Shown here: positions 44,658 through 52,546 of the stretch, piece after piece
Position numbering within the stretch: the first letter of the stretch is position 1
Layout of the letters: each line of letters starts with the position of its first letter
Source: CAZWCX01 sp964632945
GTDB taxonomy: Bacteria; Planctomycetota; MHYJ01; WSZJ01; CAZWCX01
Assembly: GCA_964632945.1 (NCBI GenBank)
Contig: CAZWCX010000023.1
Span: forward strand, 1-64,000
DNA: 64,000 bases
Direction of reading: 5' to 3'
Notes under the pieces: generated by a model
What the model was told of the DNA's origin: nothing
The model's database searches: none
What the model saw: the letters and a program-made list of their open reading frames with translations, nothing else
Position numbers and translations under genes: made by a program

Positions 44658-45122
44658 TTACGTGCGCGACCCGGAGAGCGTCTTTCCGCTCCCCGAAAGC
44701 CGCATGGCCCGGTTGATCCAGATCCGGGCGATCCACCCGGCGAGCCCGGGTTCTTCGTACGCCGACCACAGTTGCTCGATCAGCACGGCCAGCGCCGCGC
44801 CGACGTGGGCCTCGCCCGTGACGCGCAGCCTCCCCGACAGCGCCGCCGTGGAACAGCGGGTTTCCCGCACGAGCAGGCGGAAGAAGTCCTCCACGGAAAC
44901 GGAAACCGTGCCGATCGGCTCCGCATGGGCGCCCGCGTGCATGCACAGGGATCCGGTGCCCACGACGCAATGCCACGTCGCGCCGCCCACCCCGGTGATC
45001 TCGAAATTGATCGCCCCGTTGAACCCCGAGGTATCGGCGGAGAACCCGGTGCTGCCTCCGCGCACCGCGGTGGTGAGCCGGAGCAACCGGAAGAGGCTCG
45101 CCAGACCGGGATTCGTCGCCAT
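44658..45122 (-). CDS. SCP2-like sterol/lipid-binding domain protein
   Basis: 154 residues with ATG at 45122 and GGAG 6 nt upstream. The sequence (GFNGAINFEITGVGGATWHCVVG, SVSVEDFFRLLVRE, LSGRLRVTGEAHVGAALAVLI) follows the SCP2 fold, where a beta-sheet and helices enclose a lipid pocket; the GRLRVTGEA-like segment is typical. It is a single domain without signal peptide and is probably cotranscribed with the flavin oxidoreductase. Confidence 0.75.
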   Translation of the reverse strand: MATNPGLASLFRLLRLTTAVRGGSTGFSADTSGFNGAINFEITGVGGATWHCVVGTGSLCMHAGAHAEPIGTVSVSVEDFFRLLVRETRCSTAALSGRLRVTGEAHVGAALAVLIEQLWSAYEEPGLAGWIARIWINRAMRLSGSGKTLSGSRT

Positions 45123-45224
45123 GGACCGCTCCAGGGATCTCCGCGCCCCCCGCGGCGGGACCTCGCGGGCCGGCGTATCGCGCAGAGCCGGGAAGCCGGC
45201 CGGCCGTGGTCCCGGAAGAGGGGC

Positions 45225-45254
45225 ATCATGGAAGAGCGGCGCACCGGCGGTCAA
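45225..45254 (-). promoter_or_regulatory. Promoter of the SCP2-LLM pair
   Basis: On the minus strand, TTGACC (45249-45254) and CATGAT (45225-45230) are 18 bp apart, about 100 bp before the ATG at 45122. Confidence 0.45.
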
Positions 45255-45339
45255 GGGGGATGTGGCGCGACCCGCGGGGCTGCGCGGCCGGAGCGCGGGG
45301 GGACGCCGCGTACGGCGTCCCCGAATCGTCGCCCGCCCA

Positions 45340-45368
45340 TTGCACACCGCGGGGACTCCGGGTATCCT
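45340..45368 (+). promoter_or_regulatory. Promoter of the zinc-ribbon membrane protein gene
   Basis: TTGCAC (45340-45345) and TATCCT (45363-45368) are 17 bp apart, some 75 bp before the ATG at 45445. The intergenic region is divergent with the SCP2-LLM pair. Confidence 0.6.
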
Positions 45369-45444
45369 GCGCCTCGCCGTCGTCGGCGGCGCGCCTTCCC
45401 CGGCGACGGCGCGCACGGCGGCGAAACCCGGGAGATCCGCATCG

Positions 45445-46389
45445 ATGCCGTCCGAGACCTTCTATTGTCCCGCCTGCCGGCGCTCGCTCACGAAGAGCGC
45501 GGCCGCCTTCGTCCTCGGCGAGGTCCGGGACGGGATCATCCTCGGCGGCGGGATGCCCGAGTCGGTGACCTGTCCGGGATGCGGCGCGCGGATCGATGCC
45601 CGGGCCATGATCGCGGGGAAGTACGACGCCCCGCCGATGCCGCTCGGCAGTTGCCTCTTCACGGCGGCGCTCGTGCTCGGCATCGCCGGGTACTTCTTCC
45701 TGGGTTATCGCACCGAGGCCTGGAGGAATGCGAACGCCTTCAACAAGCGCTTCTTCTACGCCGAAGACACCGCGGCGCACGCGGAGGGCGAGGTCGGTCG
45801 ATCCGGCGACGAACGGCGCGCCTCCGCGCTCGGATATTACGAAATGGCCGTCCGCGGACTCGCGGAAGAGAGCGTCCGCGCAGAAGCCCTGCGGCGCGCC
45901 GGAGAACTCGAACGCAGCCTCGCGGCGGCCGGCGGCGAGGGGTACCTGCACCAGGACGCGTTGCTCTCCGCGGCCTCCCCGCAGGTTCGTCTGCGGGATG
46001 CTCGCGGGAACGTCGCGGGAACCTTGACGCTGCGGAAAACGGACGGCGGAAACGGATTCGAAATCGACTTCGTCCCGACGCGGGTGGGTGACGGGAAGTT
46101 GCGGATGATCGAAGGCCAGGCTGCCTCCGCCTACCAGCCGTCCCGTGAGCTCCAAGGCGAACGGGAAGCCTCCGTGCGCGTCCTCGTGGTCCCCCAGGGC
46201 GGACCGGATCCGGAATTGCTGCTCCGGGGGTTCTTCCGATTCCTGGACCTCCAGGGAAACACCGAAGACGGCACGCAGATCGATTTCTACGCCGTCCCGA
46301 CCGCCGTGGCGCCCGATTCGCCCGATCGAGAGGTCCGCACCGGGTCCCCGGCGGTGCGCATTCACGCCGTCCGGTTGGGGAAGCGATGA
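45445..46389 (+). CDS. Zinc-ribbon membrane protein, function unknown
   Basis: 314 residues. Two CxxC knuckles (C8/C11 and C43/C46) form an N-terminal zinc ribbon with TFYCPACRRSL and VTCPGCGARI. A membrane helix lies at about 69-88. Beyond it are a helical stretch with a TPR-like unit (SALGYYEMAVRGLAEESVRAEAL) and a beta-rich C-terminal domain (VRLRDARGNVAGTLTLRKTD). The zinc ribbon would be cytoplasmic and the C-terminal part exported. No family is recognised. It converges on the ATPase operon; a GCGGC/GCCGC hairpin (46450-46463) lies in the gap. Confidence 0.7.
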   Translation: MPSETFYCPACRRSLTKSAAAFVLGEVRDGIILGGGMPESVTCPGCGARIDARAMIAGKYDAPPMPLGSCLFTAALVLGIAGYFFLGYRTEAWRNANAFNKRFFYAEDTAAHAEGEVGRSGDERRASALGYYEMAVRGLAEESVRAEALRRAGELERSLAAAGGEGYLHQDALLSAASPQVRLRDARGNVAGTLTLRKTDGGNGFEIDFVPTRVGDGKLRMIEGQAASAYQPSRELQGEREASVRVLVVPQGGPDPELLLRGFFRFLDLQGNTEDGTQIDFYAVPTAVAPDSPDREVRTGSPAVRIHAVRLGKR

Positions 46390-46494
46390 TGGACCTCGGG
46401 GCGCGGCTCGACGCCCGGGGGGCACGCGTCGTCCGACGAATCCCCGGAAGCGGCCGGAGCCGCCGCCACGGTTGCGCGGGGACGGGCTGCGCGC

Positions 46495-47127
46495 TCAAGC
46501 CTCCCCCGACGCGCGCCGCGCCTTGAAGCGCTGAAGCCGGAAGCGGTCCTCGCGCTCGGACTCCTCGAGCCGTGCGCGGACCGCGCGAATGCGTCGCGCC
46601 AGGTCCGGCAGGAGACGGTCCTCGAGCGCGTGAATCCGCCGCGTGGTCCGCCGGATCTCCTCGGCGAGACGCCGCAGGCGCCACTGCACGGAGACCGCCT
46701 GCAGCACGCCGTCGAGGGTGTCCTCCCAGGCGGCCGCCGCTTCGTCGAGCAGCGGGGGGGTCCCGGCCAGCGGTGCGCCGCGGCCGCCGGGCGCGCGCGC
46801 CGCGGCCTCGTGGCGCACGTCCGGGTAGCGCAGTCCCCACACGTTGCGCTCGATCAACTCGATCCCGAGGTCGCGTCGGGCGGCGAATCCGGCCGCCGCG
46901 ATCGCCTCCTGCCCGAGCACCGCCTGCGCGATGGTCAGCCGATCGCGCGCGCGCTGAACCGCCTGCCGCAACGTGTCCCGCGCGGTCGCCGCGCTCTTGG
47001 CCGCCTCCAACAACTCACCGACGAGAGCCTGACGCTTCCCCTCCAGAAGATCGCGTCCCTTCCGGGCGATCGCCTCCCGCCGTCGGAAGTCCAGGAGCGC
47101 CATCCGCGTGGTCCCGCCTGCTTCCAT
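46495..47127 (-). CDS. atpD: V/A-type ATPase subunit D (central stalk)
   Basis: 210 residues, normal for subunit D, the long coiled-coil axle. The start shares TGATG with the B-subunit stop. Characteristic features are the long N-terminal helix (FRRREAIARKGRDLLEGKRQALVGEL) and the C-terminal helix (LRRLAEEIRRTTRRIHALED, LLPDLARRIRAV). It connects A3B3 to the membrane ring and is the last gene of the operon. Confidence 0.93.
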   Translation of the reverse strand: MEAGGTTRMALLDFRRREAIARKGRDLLEGKRQALVGELLEAAKSAATARDTLRQAVQRARDRLTIAQAVLGQEAIAAAGFAARRDLGIELIERNVWGLRYPDVRHEAAARAPGGRGAPLAGTPPLLDEAAAAWEDTLDGVLQAVSVQWRLRRLAEEIRRTTRRIHALEDRLLPDLARRIRAVRARLEESEREDRFRLQRFKARRASGEA

Positions 47128-48524
47128 CACTCCCCCTTCGACAGCCGCCGCGCCGCCTCCGTCCCCAGCCGCGTGAGTCGCTCGCGCGGCATCGCCGCCA
47201 TCAGCCGCCAGCCGGCCTCCAGCGTCTCCTCGATCGATCGGCCGACCCCGCCCTGGTGCACGAACTCGCGCTCGAACCGGTCGGCGAACTCCAGCGTCCG
47301 GCGGTCCGCGTCCCCGAATCCCTCGGCGCCGACGACCTTCTCCAGCCGGCGCAGGTCGCGCCCCTGGGCGTAGAGGGCGTACAGCTGGTCGGCCCACTCC
47401 CGGTGATCTTCGCGCGTCTTTCCGGCCCCGATTCCCAGGCTCATCAGCCGCGACAGCGAAGGGAGCACGTCGATCGGGGGATCGATCCCCTTCCGCTGGA
47501 GTTCGCGCGAGAGCACGAGCTGGCCCTCGGTGATGTACCCGGTGAGATCCGGCACCGGATGCGTGAGGTCGTCGTCGGGCATGGTGAGGATCGGGATCTG
47601 GGTGACCGAGCCCGCCCGGTCCCGGATGCACCCCGCCCGCTCGTACAACGTCGCCAGGTCGGTGTAAAGGTAGCCGGGGTACCCGCGCCGTCCGGGGACC
47701 TCGCGCCGGGCGGTGGCGATCTCGCGCAGCGCCTCGGCGTAGTTCGTCATGTCGGTGAGGATGACGAGCACGTGGTAACCGTGGTCGAAGGCAAGATGCT
47801 CCGCGGCTGTGAGCGCGTAGCGCGGCGTGAGCAACCGCTCGACCGCCGGGTCGTCGGCCAGGTTGAGGAACGCGACGGTGCGGTCGGACACGCCGCTTTC
47901 CGCGAAAGCGTCGAGAAAGAAGATCGCCTCGCGCGAGGGAATGCCGATGGCGGCGAAGACGACGGCGAAGCGGGCGTCCGCCCCCTCGCCGGCGACGCGC
48001 GCGTGGCGAAGGATCTGCACCGCAATTTCCTTCGCCGGCAGACCGGCGCCGGAGAAGACGGGCAGCTTCTGGCCGCGAACCAGGGTGTTGAGGCCGTCGA
48101 TCGCGGAAATACCGGTCTGGAGAAACGCGCACGGCTTCTGCCGCGCGGTCGGATTGATGGCCCGGCCCAGGATCGGCTCCCGACGCTCGGGGACGATCGG
48201 GGGAAGGCCGTCGACGGGAGCGGCGGCGCCGTTGAACCGCCGGCCCAGCAGATCGAGCGACAGGTCCATGGTCGCGATCGCCCCGGACAGCCGGATGCGC
48301 ACGTTGTCGAGCCCCATGCCGCCGGTCTCGTCCAGGACCTGAATCACGGCGATGCGCCCGTTGATTTCGATCACCTGGCCGCGGCGCCGCTCGCCGCCGG
48401 GGAGCAGAAGCGCAGCCGTCTCCCCGATCGCGACCGGACCCAGGTCCTGCGCAAACAGAAGCGGACCTTCGATCCCCCGGACCGCGCGCCGGTCGCGCAC
48501 GACAAGGTCATCGTTTCGATTCAT
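47127..48524 (-). CDS. atpB: V/A-type ATPase subunit B (non-catalytic)
   Basis: 465 residues from the ATG at 48524, which has a strong GGAGGGGGG site and lies 17 bp inside the end of the A gene. The subunit has the F1/V1 fold, but the P-loop position reads FSGAGLPAKEIA, as expected for the non-catalytic subunit. VLVILTDMTNYAEALREI and GYPGYLYTDLATLYERAG match the B consensus. It forms the hexamer with subunit A. Confidence 0.96.
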   Translation of the reverse strand: MNRNDDLVVRDRRAVRGIEGPLLFAQDLGPVAIGETAALLLPGGERRRGQVIEINGRIAVIQVLDETGGMGLDNVRIRLSGAIATMDLSLDLLGRRFNGAAAPVDGLPPIVPERREPILGRAINPTARQKPCAFLQTGISAIDGLNTLVRGQKLPVFSGAGLPAKEIAVQILRHARVAGEGADARFAVVFAAIGIPSREAIFFLDAFAESGVSDRTVAFLNLADDPAVERLLTPRYALTAAEHLAFDHGYHVLVILTDMTNYAEALREIATARREVPGRRGYPGYLYTDLATLYERAGCIRDRAGSVTQIPILTMPDDDLTHPVPDLTGYITEGQLVLSRELQRKGIDPPIDVLPSLSRLMSLGIGAGKTREDHREWADQLYALYAQGRDLRRLEKVVGAEGFGDADRRTLEFADRFEREFVHQGGVGRSIEETLEAGWRLMAAMPRERLTRLGTEAARRLSKGE

Positions 48525-50262
48525 GCGTCCCCCCTCCGGCCTCCCCGGCATCGAGACGGTCGATCCATCCGCGGGCAACCTCGACGAAGCCCGCGGCCGG
48601 ACGCTCCTTCAGGGCGGCCAGTTCGGCGAACCGCGGGTGGGCGAAGATTTGCGCCGCCGTCCCCCCCCGGTCCACCTGGGCCTCCGCGAACCGGCGGGAG
48701 CGTTCGAGCGCCTTGAGCAGCCAATACTGCTTTTCCGGCGGACAGGACGCGTCCTCCCGGGAGTACGCGCTCTGTCGCAGGAAGGCCTCGCGCGCGAGAG
48801 CGCCGGTCTCCAGCACCACCCGCTGCCGCTCCTGGAGCGAGTCGGCGCCGAGCAGTTGCACGATCTCCTGCAATTCCTCCTCCTCCTGCAGCAGGCCCAG
48901 AAGCCAGGCACGCAGGACGGGCCAGTCCGGCGCGGCATGTTCGCGAAACCACGGCGCCAGCAGGTCGGTGAACAGCGAGTAGCTGTGCTTCGGGTTCACG
49001 GCCGGGAAGTGCCGCCGGTGCGCCAAGTCCGCATCGAGCGCCCAGAACGTCCCCGCCACGCGGATCGACGCCTGGGTGACCGGTTCGGAAAAGTCGCCGC
49101 CGGGCGGGGAAATCGCCGCCACTACGGTCACCGACCCGGTGCGTCCTCCGGCCCCCTGGCAATCCACCAGGCCCGCGCGTTCGTAGTACCGGCTCAAGCG
49201 CGAGTCGAGATAGGTCGGATACCCCTCCTCGCCCGGCATCTCCTCCAGACGCGACGAAATCTCCCGCAGCGCCTCCGCCCAGCGGGAGAGACTGTCCGCC
49301 ATCAGGGCGACGTGGTAGCCCATGTCGCGGTAATACTCGGCGATGGTGATCCCGGTGTAGAGGGAGGCCTCGCGCGCGGCGACCGGCATGTTCGAGGTAT
49401 TGACGACGAGCACGGTCCGCTCCAGGAGCGGCCGTCCGGAGGCGGGATCGACGAGGCGCGGGAAGTCCTCCAGCACCTCGGTCATCTCGTTACCGCGCTC
49501 TCCGCAACCGACGTAGACGATGACGTCCGCCTGCGCATGGCGCGCGAGGCTGTGTTGGACCACGGTCTTGCCGGTGCCGAACCCGCCCGGCACGACGGCG
49601 GCGCCGCCGAGCGCGGTCGGAAAGAGCAGATCGAACACCCGTTGCCCGGTCAGGAACGGCACGCGCGGGGCGAGCTTGCGGGTGACCGGGCGCGGCACCC
49701 GCACCGGCCAGCGTTGCAGCAGGGTCAACGCCGCGCCCCCCTCGAGGCGGACCACGGGGTCTTCGATCCCGGCCGGACCGGGGCGCACCTCGAGGATGCG
49801 ACCCGAGCGTCCGGGCGGTACGAGGAGGCGATGAACGATGCCGGGAGTTTCGGGAACGGTTCCCAGGATATCGCCGGGCCCGACACGGTCTCCCGCGCCC
49901 ACGGCCGGCGTGAACTCCCAGCGCGCCTCCCGCGAGAGCGCCCGCACGCTCGTTCCGCGGCCGATGAAATCGCCCTGTTCGGCGCGCATCCGTTCCAGCG
50001 GCCGCTGCACGCCGTCGAAGACCGCGCCGAGGAGGCCGGGGCCCAATTCCGCCTGCAGCGGCTCGCCCAGATCCTCCACCGGCTCGCCGGATCGCAGGCC
50101 GAGCGTGTCTTCGTACACCTGCACGACCACGCGCGCGCCGTCGATGCGGATGATCTCCCCGGGCAGCCCGAGAGCGCCGACGCGGACGCGATGATGCACG
50201 GCCGCGTCGGGCAACCCCTCGGCCGTGACGGTCGGCCCGGAGACTCCGATGATCGTGCCCAT
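48508..50262 (-). CDS. atpA: V/A-type ATPase subunit A (catalytic)
   Basis: 584 residues, usual for V/A-type subunit A including the non-homologous region (residues 110-200). Walker A is GGFGTGKT (226-233), GCGERGNEMTE follows with the catalytic Glu region, and ALMADSLSRWAEALREIS completes the site. It hydrolyses or makes ATP at the A/B interface. Start ATG 50262 (MGTIIGVSGPTV). It overlaps subunit B by 17 bp. Confidence 0.97.
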   Translation of the reverse strand: MGTIIGVSGPTVTAEGLPDAAVHHRVRVGALGLPGEIIRIDGARVVVQVYEDTLGLRSGEPVEDLGEPLQAELGPGLLGAVFDGVQRPLERMRAEQGDFIGRGTSVRALSREARWEFTPAVGAGDRVGPGDILGTVPETPGIVHRLLVPPGRSGRILEVRPGPAGIEDPVVRLEGGAALTLLQRWPVRVPRPVTRKLAPRVPFLTGQRVFDLLFPTALGGAAVVPGGFGTGKTVVQHSLARHAQADVIVYVGCGERGNEMTEVLEDFPRLVDPASGRPLLERTVLVVNTSNMPVAAREASLYTGITIAEYYRDMGYHVALMADSLSRWAEALREISSRLEEMPGEEGYPTYLDSRLSRYYERAGLVDCQGAGGRTGSVTVVAAISPPGGDFSEPVTQASIRVAGTFWALDADLAHRRHFPAVNPKHSYSLFTDLLAPWFREHAAPDWPVLRAWLLGLLQEEEELQEIVQLLGADSLQERQRVVLETGALAREAFLRQSAYSREDASCPPEKQYWLLKALERSRRFAEAQVDRGGTAAQIFAHPRFAELAALKERPAAGFVEVARGWIDRLDAGEAGGGTHESKR

Positions 50263-50283
50263 CGCACTCGTCCTCGCGCGTCC

Positions 50284-50613
50284 TCAGGTCTTCAGCTTGA
50301 TCTGGTATCCGATCACCCGCCGGAGGAGCCGTCCCAGGTAGTCCTCGCGCGCCTCCCCCTCACCCCACCGGTGGACGCGGGGCAGGGGCACGAAGACCGG
50401 CTTCAGGCTGCGCTCCAGCCGCGGCAATAGCTCCGGACCGACGGCCTCGAAGAGATCCTCGTCCACGACCACGACGGCGGTTTCACGGTCGGCGAGCGCA
50501 GTTTCCAGGATCCGGGCCGCGGCGGCGCCGTCCGGGGCAACACACGCCTCCACGCCGGCGAGCCGGAACCCGCGGGCGCCGTCGTCGTCCATCACCGCCA
50601 GGATCTTCGCCAC
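50284..50613 (-). CDS. atpF: V/A-type ATPase subunit F
   Basis: 109 residues, starting at a GTG (50613) with a strong AAGGAGG five bases upstream; a longer upstream frame exists but lacks such a site. VAKILAVMDDDGARGFRLAGVEA matches subunit F, and TAVVVVDEDLFEAV is the central strand and turn. It binds subunit D in the rotor. It sits between C and A, the normal position. Confidence 0.9.
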   Translation of the reverse strand: MAKILAVMDDDGARGFRLAGVEACVAPDGAAAARILETALADRETAVVVVDEDLFEAVGPELLPRLERSLKPVFVPLPRVHRWGEGEAREDYLGRLLRRVIGYQIKLKT

Positions 50614-50627
50614 GGCTCCTCCTTCGC

Positions 50628-51692
50628 TCAAGCCGCCGGCGGCGACCCGGAGGCGTCTCGCGCCTCCGCATCCGCGCCGACCAGCAGGCCGAGCCGATCT
50701 TCCGGATCCATGCCGTAGTCCCCCGCCCGCAGCAAGACACGCAAGTTGCCGACGTCGTGCTGCCACTCCAGCAGGTAGAGGGCGAGTCCGGCGGGGCCGA
50801 CGGGGTCTCGCCGGGCGAGCGCGCGCACGCGCCGAAGGACGATCCGGTCGAGGGCGCGCTCGAACCGCGTCGCCGGGGACAGCCCCGCCGCCCCGCCGCG
50901 AAGGGCCTCGCCGGCCTCTTTCCACCGTCCGGCGGTCAGGACGTCCGCCAGTTCCCCGAAGCTGCGCGCCGCCGCCAACCGACCGAACGCCTCCGGACCG
51001 ATCCTTCCTCCCCCGGTCAGGAAGTCGCGCTCCGGAGGTCCCGGGGCGGCGCCGGCCGCCAACCGCGCCAGCGCGGTTCGCAGGTTGGCCCGGTCCGCCA
51101 GCAACCCCGCCCACGCCCGGAGGAACTCCGCGCCCTCCGCGCGATCCTCGCCGGCGAGCGCCGTCACACGTTGCAGGGCATGGCGATCGAGCGCCCGTTC
51201 GACCTCGGCCGGATTCTCCGCCTCCCGATGGCCGGGAAGCGCGAGACGCAGCGGCGCCGCCCAGGGGGAACGCCAGGACGCCAGCATCCGCGCCACCGCC
51301 TCCGCATCCGGCTGCCGCGCCAGTTCCGCCAGGGCCGCTTCCTCCAGGTCCCCCGCGGGCAGGGTCGCCCCATGGATTTCCGTCCAGGAGGCGCCGGCCC
51401 GTATCCCCCGCAGAATCGCCTTGAGATTGTCCGCCTCGCGCGTCACCAGGAACGCCTCGAAATGGGCGCGCGCGAGTCCCGAAGTGAAGCCCCGGAGTCG
51501 GGCCACCGCCTCCCCCCACTCCGCGCGCAGCCGATCCTCCACCGCCGCCGCGGTCGAATCCGCCGGCAGATCCAGCAACTCGCGCACGGGCGGTCGACCC
51601 GGCGCCAGGGCGAGCCGAACGAGGACGGCGGCGGGCCGCAGGCGGCGCCGCAGGGCGCGCACGCGCGCCATCACGAACGCGTAGTCGTCCAT
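50628..51692 (-). CDS. atpC: V/A-type ATPase subunit C (AC39-like)
   Basis: 354 residues, all-helical, from the ATG at 51692 (MDDYAFVMARVRALRRRL). Repeated three-helix units with LVTREADNLKAILRGI and LYLLEWQHDVGNLRVLLRA match the subunit C/d family, which caps the membrane ring and seats the central stalk. It starts one base after the stop of the E gene. Confidence 0.9.
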   Translation of the reverse strand: MDDYAFVMARVRALRRRLRPAAVLVRLALAPGRPPVRELLDLPADSTAAAVEDRLRAEWGEAVARLRGFTSGLARAHFEAFLVTREADNLKAILRGIRAGASWTEIHGATLPAGDLEEAALAELARQPDAEAVARMLASWRSPWAAPLRLALPGHREAENPAEVERALDRHALQRVTALAGEDRAEGAEFLRAWAGLLADRANLRTALARLAAGAAPGPPERDFLTGGGRIGPEAFGRLAAARSFGELADVLTAGRWKEAGEALRGGAAGLSPATRFERALDRIVLRRVRALARRDPVGPAGLALYLLEWQHDVGNLRVLLRAGDYGMDPEDRLGLLVGADAEARDASGSPPAA

Positions 51693-51693
51693 G

Positions 51694-52305
51694 TCACGGC
51701 CCTCCCGGGTTCCCCGGCCGTTCAGCCGCGCCGAACAGCAGGGCATGAACTTCCGCGACCAGGGAATCCCGGCCGGACGCCAGGCGCGCGCCGAAACCGT
51801 CCGCCGCCTCGACGCGCGGGCCGCACAGCCTCACGCCGAGTCGGAGTTCCGGATCGTCGTCGCGCTCCGCGGGGATCCCCAGATCGTTCAGCCGGGACGA
51901 AAGGGCCGGATCGGCCTCCGGGGCCAGCCGCGCGCGCGCGGGCGGACCGTCGAGTGCGTTCCGTGCCGCCTCGATCCGTCGCGCCCAATATCCGTCGGCG
52001 AACCCGGCATCCGCGAGCCGTTCGCACAAGAGGGCTTCGGCGCGCGCGAACGCCGCCGCCAGCTCGCCTTGCCGCACGCGCAGGCGGATGCCCCGGGCCC
52101 GCTGGCGCGCGCCGTCGAGAAGCCGCGCCCGCTCCGCCTCCGCCGTGCGCGCCGCCTCCGCCCGAATCGCCGCCGCCGCGACCGCGCCGTCGGCTCTCGC
52201 CTGCTCCCGGAGCGTCTCCGCCTCGCCGCGGGCCTGCGCCCGCCGCGCGCTCGCACGCTCCACGCCCTCCCGGCGCAGCGCCTCCAGCAGCTCGTCGGTT
52301 CCCAT
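51694..52305 (-). CDS. atpE: V/A-type ATPase subunit E (peripheral stalk)
   Basis: 203 residues. The first half is a charged Ala/Glu/Arg helix (MGTDELLEALRREGVERASA, ..., AEAARTAEAERARLLDGARQ), which pairs with subunit G/H. The second half is a globular domain (EALLCERLADAGFADGYWARRIEA). Primary sequence is weakly conserved in this subunit; gene order supports the call. Confidence 0.83.
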   Translation of the reverse strand: MGTDELLEALRREGVERASARRAQARGEAETLREQARADGAVAAAAIRAEAARTAEAERARLLDGARQRARGIRLRVRQGELAAAFARAEALLCERLADAGFADGYWARRIEAARNALDGPPARARLAPEADPALSSRLNDLGIPAERDDDPELRLGVRLCGPRVEAADGFGARLASGRDSLVAEVHALLFGAAERPGNPGGP

Positions 52306-52310
52306 GGCGA

Positions 52311-52529
52311 TCACTGGTGCAAGTTCAGGATCAGCACCGCCACGGTGAAGCCGAAGATCACCAGCGTCTCCGGGATCACCAGCAGGATCAGCACGGTGCC
52401 GAAGCTTTCCGGCTTCTCCAGAATCGCCCCGACGGCCGCCGCACCGATCTTCGCCTGCGCCAGCGCCGTGCCCAGGGCGGCCAGCCCGATCGACAGGCCG
52501 GCGCCGATCGCAATCAATCCGAGCTCCAT
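52311..52529 (-). CDS. atpK: V/A-type ATPase subunit K (c-ring proteolipid)
   Basis: 72 residues, a single two-helix hairpin. The ion-binding Glu is E54 in VIPETLVIFGF, and Q25 in TALAQAKIG lies in the first helix. Gly/Ala-rich helices (GAGLSIGLAALG) fit a rotor ring. It is encoded between I and E with 5 bp to E. Confidence 0.94.
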   Translation of the reverse strand: MELGLIAIGAGLSIGLAALGTALAQAKIGAAAVGAILEKPESFGTVLILLVIPETLVIFGFTVAVLILNLHQ

Positions 52530-52546
52530 GGGCCGAGCTCCTTCCT

